From: Wenzhouxiangella sp.
GTDB taxonomy: Bacteria; Pseudomonadota; Gammaproteobacteria; Xanthomonadales; Wenzhouxiangellaceae
NCBI GenBank assembly: GCA_018400355.1
Contig: JAGYMV010000041.1
Location: forward strand, 1 to 6,641
DNA length: 6,641 nt
Reading direction: 5' to 3'
Positions 1 to 5,632 of the stretch are shown in pieces. The notes below the pieces were generated by a model. That model did no database searches and was not told where the DNA came from. It was given only the letters and a program-made list of their open reading frames with translations. The stretch's first letter is position 1. The number at the start of each line of letters is the position of its first letter. Both the position numbers and the translations under genes were made by a program.

Positions 1-99
1 AGTCACCAGTCCACCGGCCTCAATAAAACGCTTGGCGGTGGCGCGCCCCAATCCAGAGGCACCACCCGTGATCACGGCTTTGATGTGTTTTGGCTGCAT
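1..99 (-). CDS. Short-chain dehydrogenase/reductase, N-terminus only (cut by window edge)
   Basis: Only the first 33 codons are present, read leftwards from the ATG at 97-99; the rest lies beyond base 1. The peptide begins MQPKHIKAVITGGASGLGR, which is a Rossmann beta-strand followed by the TGxxxGxG NAD(P)-binding motif (TGGASGLG, residues 11-18). This motif is diagnostic of classical short-chain dehydrogenases. The gene starts 28 bases after the stop of the HMG-CoA lyase gene and is almost certainly its operon partner. In this context the best guess is a type-2 3-hydroxyacyl-CoA or 2-methyl-3-hydroxybutyryl-CoA dehydrogenase (HSD17B10-like), which would feed the thiolase of the same operon during isoleucine breakdown. 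That substrate is inferred from neighbours, since neither the catalytic Tyr/Lys nor the substrate loop is visible. The ribosome binding site is weak (AGAGA about 9 bases upstream). Confidence 0.85.
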   Translation of the reverse strand, partial: MQPKHIKAVITGGASGLGRATAKRFIEAGGLVT

Positions 100-127
100 A
101 AATGGTCTCTTTTTATCTTCTATGTGA

Positions 128-1024
128 TTAGCGTTGTCGCTTTAAGATCGCTTGTCCGGCTCTTGAATGGGGTCGACCGAGTTCTGCGGCGATCCAGCGT
201 CCGGTTTCTGCCAACTGATACAGATCAATGCCTGTTTTCAGGCCCATGCCATGGAGCATGTAGACCACGTCTTCTGTGGCGACATTGCCCGTGGCGCCAC
301 GCGCGTATGGACAGCCACCGAGTCCGGCCACCGAACTATCAACGGTTTCCACGCCCAACTCCAAACAGGCAAAGATGTTGGCCAATGCTTGACCATAGGT
401 GTCATGAAAATGAATGGCCAATTGATTGATTGGAATGGATTGAGCCACCGCGCGAATCACCGACTGGGCTTGTTTTGCGGTGCCGACACCAATGGTGTCG
501 CCCAAAGACACTTCATGGCAACCCGCCTCAAAAAGCGCTTCAGCCACGCGGACAACATCGGTCAATGGCACCTCGCCTTGGTAGGGGCACCCCATCACGG
601 TAGAGACATACCCGCGGACCGCCACACCATCTTCGCGTGCGCGAGCCACCACGGGTGCAAAACGCGCCATGGATTCTTCAATCGAGCAATTGATGTTGTG
701 CTGGTTGAAGGCCTCAGAGGCGGCTGTGAAAATGGCAATGTGATCGATACCCGCCGCTCGCGCCCTTTCATAGCCCCGTTCATTCGGTACCAAGGCAGGG
801 TAGTCCACCCCTTCTCGTCGATTCAGCTGAGCGTAGACGGCCTCGGCATCAGACAGTTGCGGGATGGCTCGGTCGCTGACAAAGCTGGTCGTTTCTATGG
901 TGGTGAGACCGGCCTGGCCCAGTCGGTCAATCAGCTCAAGCTTAATGGATGTAGGGATGGTGTAGGGCTCGCTTTGCAAGCCATCGCGTGGCCCCACTTC
1001 GACAATTTTGATCGATCCACTCAT
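128..1024 (-). CDS. mvaB: Hydroxymethylglutaryl-CoA lyase
   Basis: This cytosolic enzyme cleaves (S)-3-hydroxy-3-methylglutaryl-CoA to acetyl-CoA and acetoacetate, the last leucine-specific step. The 298-residue protein is full length for the family and is one TIM-barrel domain of the HMGL-like type. Visible signatures, numbered from the ATG at 1024, are the VGPRDGLQ metal/substrate motif (R13, D14), the NINCSIEES and VRGYVS segments, the metal-binding HFHDTYGQAL (H205, H207) and the active-site loop AGLGGCPYA with catalytic C238. A GTG directly precedes the ATG, so a one-codon longer start at 1027 is possible; the GGGG run 8-9 bases upstream serves either. The family's usual SPKWVPQ motif reads SDRAIPQ here. 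The gene follows the thiolase by about 55 bases, with a strong hairpin in the gap, and is followed after 28 bases by the SDR gene. Confidence 0.96.
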   Translation of the reverse strand: MSGSIKIVEVGPRDGLQSEPYTIPTSIKLELIDRLGQAGLTTIETTSFVSDRAIPQLSDAEAVYAQLNRREGVDYPALVPNERGYERARAAGIDHIAIFTAASEAFNQHNINCSIEESMARFAPVVARAREDGVAVRGYVSTVMGCPYQGEVPLTDVVRVAEALFEAGCHEVSLGDTIGVGTAKQAQSVIRAVAQSIPINQLAIHFHDTYGQALANIFACLELGVETVDSSVAGLGGCPYARGATGNVATEDVVYMLHGMGLKTGIDLYQLAETGRWIAAELGRPHSRAGQAILKRQR

Positions 1025-1041
1025 CACTTAGCCCCGTTGGT

Positions 1042-1071
1042 GGCTGCCCAGTAAAGAAGTTTTGGGCAGCC
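1042..1071. repeat. Perfect 9-bp inverted repeat between thiolase and mvaB
   Basis: GGCTGCCCA (1042-1050) and TGGGCAGCC (1063-1071) are exact reverse complements separated by 12 bases. They almost fill the gap between the thiolase stop (1081) and the mvaB start (1024). In the minus-strand transcript this forms a GC-rich stem-loop, but no U-tract follows it on either strand, so a classical intrinsic terminator is unlikely. An mRNA processing or stability element, or partial attenuation between the two genes, is inferred. Confidence 0.6.
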
Positions 1072-1080
1072 CATTGCCTA

Positions 1081-2262
1081 TCACATCACTTCAATGGCCA
1101 AAGCCGTGGCTTCTCCGCCGCCAATGCACAAAGAGGCAACACCTGATTGTTTCTGGTGGTGCTTGAGTGCATGCACCAAAGTGACCACCAATCGAGCGCC
1201 ACTGGCACCAATGGGGTGACCCAGAGCCAAAGCGCCCCCATGAACATTGACACGATCGGAATCGAGCTTATGGGCCTCAATCGCGGCCATGGTCACGGTG
1301 GCAAAAGCTTCATTGATTTCATATAAGTCCACATCGCTGGCCGACCACTGGGCTTTGTCTAAGACCTTGGCCATGGCACCGACCGGCGCGGTGGTAAACC
1401 ATTCGGGTTCTTGGGCATGCGTGGCGTGCGCCTTGATCCGTGCCAGCGGCTGCAGCCCTTTTTCTTGGGCCATGCGCTCGGTCATCACAATCACAGCGGC
1501 TGCGCCATCAGAAATCTTTGAGGAGCTGGCGGCCGTCACCGTGCCGTCTTTGGCGAATGCTGGGCGAAGCGTTGGCATTTTTTCGATGTTGCAACGCGGT
1601 GGCTCTTCGTCTTGGGCAATATTTGTCTCACCTTGACGGGTCTTGACGGTCAAAGGCGCAATCTCTTGTTCAAAAGCCCCAGAGGCCATGGCGGCCATGG
1701 CGCGTTCAACCGATGTTTTGGCGAATGCATCTTGTTGTTCGCGAGTGAACTTGTGGTGGGTCGAGCAAAGCTCGGCAAACTGGCCCATCATTTGCCCATC
1801 GTAAGGGTTTTGCAGGCCATCAAAAAACATGTGGTCGAGCGCTTTGGAGTGCCCCATGCGAAGCCCGCGATCCATCAAGTAGGGTGCGCGTGTCATGGAC
1901 TCCATTCCACCAGCAACCACGCACTGCGCGCTACCTGCTTTAATCAAATCGTGCGCCAACATAATCGCTTGCATGCCAGAACCACACACCTTATTGATGG
2001 TGATCGCGCCTGTACTCAAAGGCAGCCCCGCACCGAGGGCTGCTTGACGCGCCGGCGCTTGTCCGAGCCCCGCGGGCAAGACACAGCCCATGATGACTTG
2101 ATCGATGTCCTCGGGCGACAGGTTTGTTGAATCCAAGGATGCTTTGATGGCACAGGCGCCAAGCTCGGTCGCTGAGGTAGACTGAAACTGCCCTTGGAAC
2201 GAACCAATGGCCGTTCTTTTGGCCGCCACGATCACAATGGATTGGTCGAAATTTTCGTTCAT
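1081..2262 (-). CDS. Acetyl-CoA C-acetyltransferase (thiolase)
   Basis: This is a type II biosynthetic/degradative thiolase of 393 residues, the normal length. It condenses or cleaves acetoacetyl-CoA; in this operon it would thiolyse acetoacetyl-CoA derived from leucine and perhaps 2-methylacetoacetyl-CoA from isoleucine. The N-terminal domain carries the nucleophile in NKVCGSGMQA (C93) and the GGMESMTRAPYL segment (118-129). The C-terminal domain has the YEINEAFA motif (314-321), the histidine of HGGALALGHPIGASGAR (H349) and the second catalytic cysteine in SLCIGGGEA (C379). All key residues are intact. The ATG at 2262 has a GGAAG ribosome binding site about 8 bases upstream. It sits 68 bases after isovaleryl-CoA dehydrogenase, in a gap holding competing inverted repeats. 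Sequence alone does not separate atoB, phaA or 2-methylacetoacetyl-CoA thiolase (ACAT1-like), so I give no symbol. Confidence 0.94.
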   Translation of the reverse strand: MNENFDQSIVIVAAKRTAIGSFQGQFQSTSATELGACAIKASLDSTNLSPEDIDQVIMGCVLPAGLGQAPARQAALGAGLPLSTGAITINKVCGSGMQAIMLAHDLIKAGSAQCVVAGGMESMTRAPYLMDRGLRMGHSKALDHMFFDGLQNPYDGQMMGQFAELCSTHHKFTREQQDAFAKTSVERAMAAMASGAFEQEIAPLTVKTRQGETNIAQDEEPPRCNIEKMPTLRPAFAKDGTVTAASSSKISDGAAAVIVMTERMAQEKGLQPLARIKAHATHAQEPEWFTTAPVGAMAKVLDKAQWSASDVDLYEINEAFATVTMAAIEAHKLDSDRVNVHGGALALGHPIGASGARLVVTLVHALKHHQKQSGVASLCIGGGEATALAIEVM

Positions 2263-2283
2263 TGCTTGCTTCCGCTCAAATGT

Positions 2284-2346
2284 CTCAGTGAATGATATGT
2301 TGCTTGAATGTGATGTTGGATCACTGACGTTTAGGCCTCAGTGATC
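2284..2346. repeat. Competing inverted repeats around the isovaleryl-CoA dehydrogenase stop codon
   Basis: GATCACTGA (2319-2327) and TCAGTGATC (2338-2346) are a perfect 9-bp inverted repeat with a 10-base loop that contains the TAA stop (2331-2333) of the dehydrogenase gene. A second copy of CTCAGTGA lies at 2284-2291 and repeats 2337-2344 exactly. The central TCACTGA (2321-2327) can therefore pair with either flank, but not both. A third, smaller stem, GTGAT/ATCAC (2310-2324), also competes with the 9-bp stem. There is no U-tract. Alternative folding between the two genes is inferred, not shown. Confidence 0.5.
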
Positions 2347-3479
2347 AGCTCACGGCCAATCAGCATGCGCCGAATCTCATTGGTGCCTGCGCCAATGTCA
2401 TAGAGCTTGGCATCACGCAACAATCGCCCGGTTGGGTATTCATTGATGTAGCCATTGCCACCCAACGCTTGTATGGATTCTAGGGCGACCTGAACGGCCG
2501 AGGTGGATGCTTGCAACAAACACGCTGCGGCATCGACTCTGGAGCTCTCACCCAAATCATAGTTTTGCGCCACTTGGTAGGCGAGTGCCGCGCTGGCAGT
2601 CAGGGCGGTGTACATGTCAGCGACTTTGGCCTGCATCACGCCCATCTCCCCGAGTGTTCGACCAAACTGACGGCGTTCTCGGACGTAGGGAAGCACCGCA
2701 TCGAGTGCGGCGCGCATGATGCCAATGGGCCCGCCACTCAAGACCAGTCGTTCAGAATTGAGGCCAGCCATCATGATGCCCACGCCTTGATTGACCTCGC
2801 CCAACACATTTTCAGCTGGAATCTCGCATTGATCAAAGACCAACTCGCAGGTGTTGGACCCACGCATGCCCAGCTTGTCTAATTTTTGCGCTTTGCCAAA
2901 CCCAGGCATGCCTTGTTCAATGATGAACGCAGTGATTGAGCGAGAGCCTGCCTCAGCAGGTGCGGTTCGCATATAAACAATGGCGACATCGCATTCGGGT
3001 CCATTGGTGATCCACATTTTTGAGCCATTGGCGATCCAAACATCACCATGCAAACTGGCCTTGCAACTCATGGAGCCCACCACATCCGAACCCGCACCGG
3101 GTTCTGACATGGCCAAGGCGCCTTGCCACTCACCCGAAATGAGTTTGGGCAAATATTTTTCTCGTTGGACCTCGGTGCCATTGCGGTACAAATTGTCGAC
3201 GCACAAATTGGAGTGTGCGCCATAAGACAAACCAACCGAGGCCGATGCCCTAGAGATCTCTTCCATGGCCACCAAGTGCGCCAAATAACCCATGCCCGAT
3301 CCACCGGCTTGTTCTGGCACGGTGATGCCCAGTAAGCCAAGCTCACCCAGAGCTTGCCAGAGCTCGGCCGGAAACGTGTTGGTTTGATCGATCTCATGGG
3401 CCAGTGGTGCGATGGCTTCTGATGCGAACCGCCGGACGGTCTCACGGAGCATCTCCATGTCGTCGCTGAGCTTGATCAC
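2331..3479 (-). CDS. liuA: Isovaleryl-CoA dehydrogenase
   Basis: This FAD-dependent acyl-CoA dehydrogenase oxidises isovaleryl-CoA to 3-methylcrotonyl-CoA and passes electrons to electron transfer flavoprotein. The 382 residues show the full three-part fold: the N-terminal helical domain, a middle beta domain with AMSEPGAGSDV (123-133) and WITNG (156-160), and a C-terminal helical domain ending in ALGGNGYINEYPTGRLLRDA (338-357) and IGAGTNEIRR (362-371). The segment GLNSERLVLSGGPIGIM carries E243, matching the catalytic glutamate of isovaleryl-CoA dehydrogenases, which lies at this position rather than at the C-terminal site used by medium- and short-chain enzymes. This makes the substrate call strong. 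The start is a GTG at 3479 that overlaps the leucine dehydrogenase stop as GTGA, implying translational coupling. A GGAG lies 12 bases upstream, rather far. An internal ATG at codon 8 is an alternative. The symbol follows the Pseudomonas liu nomenclature; ivd is a synonym. Confidence 0.95.
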   Translation of the reverse strand: MIKLSDDMEMLRETVRRFASEAIAPLAHEIDQTNTFPAELWQALGELGLLGITVPEQAGGSGMGYLAHLVAMEEISRASASVGLSYGAHSNLCVDNLYRNGTEVQREKYLPKLISGEWQGALAMSEPGAGSDVVGSMSCKASLHGDVWIANGSKMWITNGPECDVAIVYMRTAPAEAGSRSITAFIIEQGMPGFGKAQKLDKLGMRGSNTCELVFDQCEIPAENVLGEVNQGVGIMMAGLNSERLVLSGGPIGIMRAALDAVLPYVRERRQFGRTLGEMGVMQAKVADMYTALTASAALAYQVAQNYDLGESSRVDAAACLLQASTSAVQVALESIQALGGNGYINEYPTGRLLRDAKLYDIGAGTNEIRRMLIGRELITEA

Positions 3480-4585
3480 TTGCTGGTCTGGCTCCGGTCT
3501 CTGCCTGGGTAGCGGTGCGCTCGACCCATGAAGGGCAGTTTGAGTTTGCCGATCATGGCAATCCGCTCTTCGGCCATGCGATCAGCCGCCTTCCAGGTGG
3601 GGATGCCATCGCGTTCGGCAATCTTAAAGATTTTTGAGACGCTGTAATAAATCGTTCGCATCATGCGCTCAGCGCGCTCTCGGTTGTAGCCTTCAAATTC
3701 AATGGAGACATTCATTAGGCCGCCGGCGTTCACTGCGTAGTCTGGTGCATACAAAATGCCACGGTTTTCAAGTTCGCTGCCGCACTCTTCATTGGCCAAC
3801 TGATTGTTGGCGGCACCACACACGATTTTAAATTTAAACCGTGGGATGGTTTGTTCATTGATGACAGCACCCAAAGCCGTTGGGCAAAACACATCGGCAT
3901 CGACATCAAAAATCTCATCGAGTCCCACCGCTTCGGCGCCCAAATCCACAGCGGCTTGAACAGACTCAGGATTGATGTCTGTCACAAACACCTTGGCGCC
4001 GGTGGCTCTCAATAACTTAACCAACTCAAAGCCAACGTGCCCCACGCCTTGTACCGCATAAGAGTAATCACCGATTGTCTCGTCGTTGAAACGGTGTTGT
4101 AGGCTGGCCCGAATGCCTTGCAGTGTGCCGTAGGCAGTAAAAGGCGATGGGTCACCCGACCCACCGTGGACTTGGTGCACACCCACGCAGTTGTTGGTTT
4201 CTTGAAACACAAATTCCATGTCGTTGACATCGATGCCCACATCTTCTGCCGTGATGTAGCGGCCCTGCATGGAATCGATGAAGCGACCAAAAGCGCGGAA
4301 TAGGGCTTCTGATTTATCGGTTCTGGGATCGCCAATAATGACAGACTTCCCACCGCCCAAATTCAGGCCCGCTACAGCGGCTTTGTACGTCATCCCACGT
4401 GAGAGTCTCAACACATCATCCAAGGCTTCTTGTTCGCTGGCATAAGGCCACATGCGAAGACCGCCCAAGGCGGGGCCAAGGGTGGAGTTGTGGATGGCAA
4501 TGATGGCGCGAAGGCCAGCATCTTTGTTGTGACAAAACACAATTTGTTCGTGCTCTGTCTTTGAAATGGTTTCAAATAGGTTCAT
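3476..4585 (-). CDS. ldh: Leucine dehydrogenase (Glu/Leu/Phe/Val dehydrogenase family)
   Basis: This cytosolic NAD-dependent enzyme deaminates leucine, and also valine and isoleucine, to the 2-oxoacid and ammonia. The 369-residue length is typical. The N-terminal catalytic domain has GGLRMWPY (41-48), GMTYKAA with K68, and LGGGKSVI with K80; these lysines fall at the positions numbered 68 and 80 in Bacillus leucine dehydrogenases. The catalytic aspartate is in TAEDVG (D115). The dinucleotide domain shows GVGHVG (180-185), with an acidic residue in VTDIN (D203) that favours NAD over NADP. CGAANNQL (256-263) and PDYAVNAGG (281-289) complete the family pattern. The ATG at 4585 is preceded by a strong AAGGAG with 7 bases spacing, so this is probably the first gene of the operon; the next gene overlaps its TGA by four bases. 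The symbol bcd is also used, and ldh can be confused with lactate dehydrogenase. Confidence 0.93.
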   Translation of the reverse strand: MNLFETISKTEHEQIVFCHNKDAGLRAIIAIHNSTLGPALGGLRMWPYASEQEALDDVLRLSRGMTYKAAVAGLNLGGGKSVIIGDPRTDKSEALFRAFGRFIDSMQGRYITAEDVGIDVNDMEFVFQETNNCVGVHQVHGGSGDPSPFTAYGTLQGIRASLQHRFNDETIGDYSYAVQGVGHVGFELVKLLRATGAKVFVTDINPESVQAAVDLGAEAVGLDEIFDVDADVFCPTALGAVINEQTIPRFKFKIVCGAANNQLANEECGSELENRGILYAPDYAVNAGGLMNVSIEFEGYNRERAERMMRTIYYSVSKIFKIAERDGIPTWKAADRMAEERIAMIGKLKLPFMGRAHRYPGRDRSQTSK

Positions 4586-4593
4586 AAAAGAAC

Positions 4594-4598
4594 TCCTT
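4594..4598 (-). promoter_or_regulatory. Ribosome binding site of leucine dehydrogenase
   Basis: On the minus strand AAGGAG stands 7 bases before the ATG at 4585. It is the strongest Shine-Dalgarno sequence in the window and fixes this start. Confidence 0.7.
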
Positions 4599-4643
4599 GT
4601 CGTTCAGCGTTTTTTATGTCAAGCGACGCTGATACAAGGCTGA

Positions 4644-4678
4644 CCCCCGAAGATCAGCCGAATGGTCTTAATCGGGGG
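4644..4678. repeat. Inverted repeat in the leader of the leucine operon
   Basis: CCCCCGA (4644-4650) and TCGGGGG (4672-4678) pair perfectly. Inside them AGA/TCT and CC/GG can add short helices around a GAAT loop. It lies about 60-95 bases upstream of the leucine dehydrogenase ATG and would probably be in its 5' leader. No U-tract follows on either strand, so I do not call it a terminator. A leader or mRNA-stabilising structure is inferred. Confidence 0.45.
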
Positions 4679-4680
4679 CT

Positions 4681-4686
4681 ATTCTA
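4681..4686 (-). promoter_or_regulatory. Weak candidate -10 element for the leucine operon
   Basis: Reading leftwards the hexamer is TAGAAT, one change from TATAAT. No good -35 hexamer lies 16-18 bases upstream, so the element would need an activator or be spurious. It is the best -10 match I found in the intergenic region ahead of leucine dehydrogenase. Confidence 0.2.
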
Positions 4687-4687
4687 T

Positions 4688-4730
4688 CTGATTTGGGCGG
4701 CGAAATACGGCCGCCCACGAGGCTGATTTG
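4688..4730. repeat. GC-rich 8-bp hairpin flanked by CTGATTTG direct repeats
   Basis: TGGGCGGC (4694-4701) and GCCGCCCA (4710-4717) form a perfect stem with an 8-base loop. The octamer CTGATTTG occurs at 4688-4695 and again at 4723-4730, one copy on each side, with a 35-base period. The arrangement lies upstream of the candidate -10 of the leucine operon. It could be a regulator site or a structured RNA element, and the sequence alone does not decide between them. Confidence 0.4.
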
Positions 4731-4737
4731 TAAGTCG

Positions 4738-4758
4738 TTGTTTATGGCGTTAAAACAA
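4738..4758. repeat. AT-rich inverted repeat, possible operator
   Basis: TTGTTT (4738-4743) and AAACAA (4753-4758) are perfect inverted half-sites 9 bases apart, giving a 21-bp imperfect palindrome. It lies in the intergenic region between the DsrE-like gene and the leucine operon. A transcription factor site for the leucine operon is possible. Part of it also serves as the T-rich stretch after the hairpin at 4763-4778. Confidence 0.3.
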
Positions 4759-4778
4759 TGTTAGCGCGGGTGGGCGCT
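4752..4778 (-). terminator. Weak candidate intrinsic terminator after the DsrE-like gene
   Basis: In the minus-strand transcript, six bases after the TAA of the DsrE-like gene, AGCGC and GCGCT form a 5-bp GC stem around a 6-base loop (4763-4778). It is followed after a few bases by TTGTTTT. The stem is short and the T-tract is interrupted, so only partial termination is plausible. It would separate the sulfur module from the leucine operon. Confidence 0.3.
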
Positions 4779-4783
4779 GAGCG

Positions 4784-5260
4784 TTAGTGAGCAAAAAGCC
4801 GTGTGTTGGGCGCCATCATCCACGAGGCCACATCCCCTGGTTTGGCAATGCCAATGCCCGCACTTAAATCCTTTGGTGTGTGCTCGGTGTTGGGAATAAA
4901 GATGGCGCAGACTTCCACCGTGGCGCCTTTTGTCATCAGTCTGCCCAAAAGATCTTTGGGCGTGATGTTTCGTGGCGCCAATGACGGGGCTTGATGGTTT
5001 TTGAGCGCCAACTGAGCACCAGCATCGCACAGCAAGACCCGCACGGTAGCCCCTTGATCGAGGGCTTGGTTCGCCAGCACGAGCGGCATGGCTTGTGCTT
5101 GGGGTGTCTCACCCGTGACGGTCACAAACAAGCGAGGGGGTGTGTGGTGTTGTGCAGTGGCATTGGCTTGTTCGGCCAACAGCGGGTTTGAGCCTGCAAC
5201 GGCGATTAACCCAATCAGTCCGAGCAACATAGCGGCACTCCCCTTCTGATGGGTGTTCAT
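4784..5260 (-). CDS. Exported DsrE-family protein
   Basis: The 158-residue product begins with a signal peptide: one basic residue at K6, a hydrophobic core at about residues 11-22, and a likely cleavage after A29 or A34 (ANA-TA). The mature part resembles DsrE/DsrF-like sulfur-relay domains. It has a LFVTVTG first strand (44-50), LVLANQALDQGATVRVLLCDAGA (60-82) and then GATVEVCAIFIPN (112-124) with C118 at the position where this family usually has its sulfur-carrying cysteine. The C-terminal segment (131-149) has DLSAGIG followed by ASWMM. C78 is a second cysteine. DsrE proteins are normally cytoplasmic sulfur carriers, so a secreted form implies periplasmic work, possibly binding sulfane sulfur. 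Its ATG overlaps the stop of the upstream DUF2892 gene as ATGA, so the two are translationally coupled. The family call is by recognition of motifs and the function is unproven. Confidence 0.72.
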   Translation of the reverse strand: MNTHQKGSAAMLLGLIGLIAVAGSNPLLAEQANATAQHHTPPRLFVTVTGETPQAQAMPLVLANQALDQGATVRVLLCDAGAQLALKNHQAPSLAPRNITPKDLLGRLMTKGATVEVCAIFIPNTEHTPKDLSAGIGIAKPGDVASWMMAPNTRLFAH

Positions 5261-5460
5261 TTAAATGCCGCTCCTGCATCCAGGCCGACTTTCTTTAACA
5301 AGATGGCCAAGGGACAAAAGCCCGTAAAGGCCGCTTGGAATAAATTCAGGCCCACAAAAGTGGTCAACCAAAGCCACATGGTGCTGTGGACTTGGGACAA
5401 AGCCAAGCTCAATAAAATCACAAGCCCGGCAAACGCCATCACAGTTCGATCAATATTCAT
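5257..5460 (-). CDS. DUF2892 two-TM inner-membrane protein (YgaP transmembrane-domain type)
   Basis: This is a 67-residue membrane protein starting MNIDRTVMAF. It has two hydrophobic helices at about residues 6-22 and 28-46, then the TGFCPL motif with C49 and a short basic tail (KK at 56-57). The pattern MNxDR, GLNLxQxAFTGFCP is that of DUF2892, the membrane part of the rhodanese YgaP, which also occurs as a free small protein next to rhodaneses and persulfide-responsive regulators. I chose the ATG at 5460 because it has GGAGG about 9 bases upstream and matches the family start; a longer reading frame to 5496 adds 12 non-family residues. Its stop overlaps the start of the exported DsrE-like gene by four bases. 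A role in moving or handling reduced sulfur at the membrane is inferred. Confidence 0.8.
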   Translation of the reverse strand: MNIDRTVMAFAGLVILLSLALSQVHSTMWLWLTTFVGLNLFQAAFTGFCPLAILLKKVGLDAGAAFK

Positions 5461-5501
5461 TGAAATACCCTCCATTTGGGGTTGGAATAGCAACAACAGA
5501 C

Positions 5502-5527
5502 TTCAAATATAAGGGATTTCTAATATA
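5502..5527. repeat. Direct repeat TTCWAATATA, candidate operator in the DUF2892 promoter
   Basis: TTCAAATATA (5502-5511) and TTCTAATATA (5518-5527) agree at 9 of 10 positions with a 16-base period. They occupy the -10 and spacer of the predicted promoter of the DUF2892-DsrE pair. An AT-rich site overlapping the promoter is where the neighbouring ArsR-family repressor would be expected to bind. The tandem rather than mirror arrangement is unusual for a dimeric regulator. Confidence 0.4.
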
Positions 5528-5534
5528 GATACAA
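5506..5534 (-). promoter_or_regulatory. Predicted sigma70-type promoter of the DUF2892-DsrE pair
   Basis: Reading leftwards, TTGTAT (5529-5534) and TATATT (5506-5511) are separated by exactly 17 bases. The -10 matches consensus at five of six positions and the -35 only at TTG. Transcription would start near 5499, giving a leader of about 40 bases before the ATG at 5460. Confidence 0.5.
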
Positions 5535-5632
5535 GCGGTCAACCCAACGCGCGGCGAATCAAGCGGCCCTTGGGGTCTGCCCTCAGGTAGCCTGGTGACT
5601 GGTTGAATCGGATTGTGCGGTTTGCTGAGCTT

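Noticed and set aside
167..1054. A 295-codon plus-strand open frame antisense to mvaB
   Set aside because: It mirrors the reading frame of a well-conserved gene, its peptide has no recognisable family features, and it runs against the operon. Long antisense frames are common opposite such genes.
1612..2130. A 172-codon plus-strand frame opposite the thiolase gene
   Set aside because: Shadow of the thiolase coding region, with a cysteine- and arginine-rich peptide and no promoter or ribosome binding site.
4617..4622. A perfect TTGACA -35 hexamer just upstream of leucine dehydrogenase
   Set aside because: At 16-18 bases downstream there is only the ribosome binding site region and no -10-like hexamer, so it cannot work as a normal promoter for this gene.
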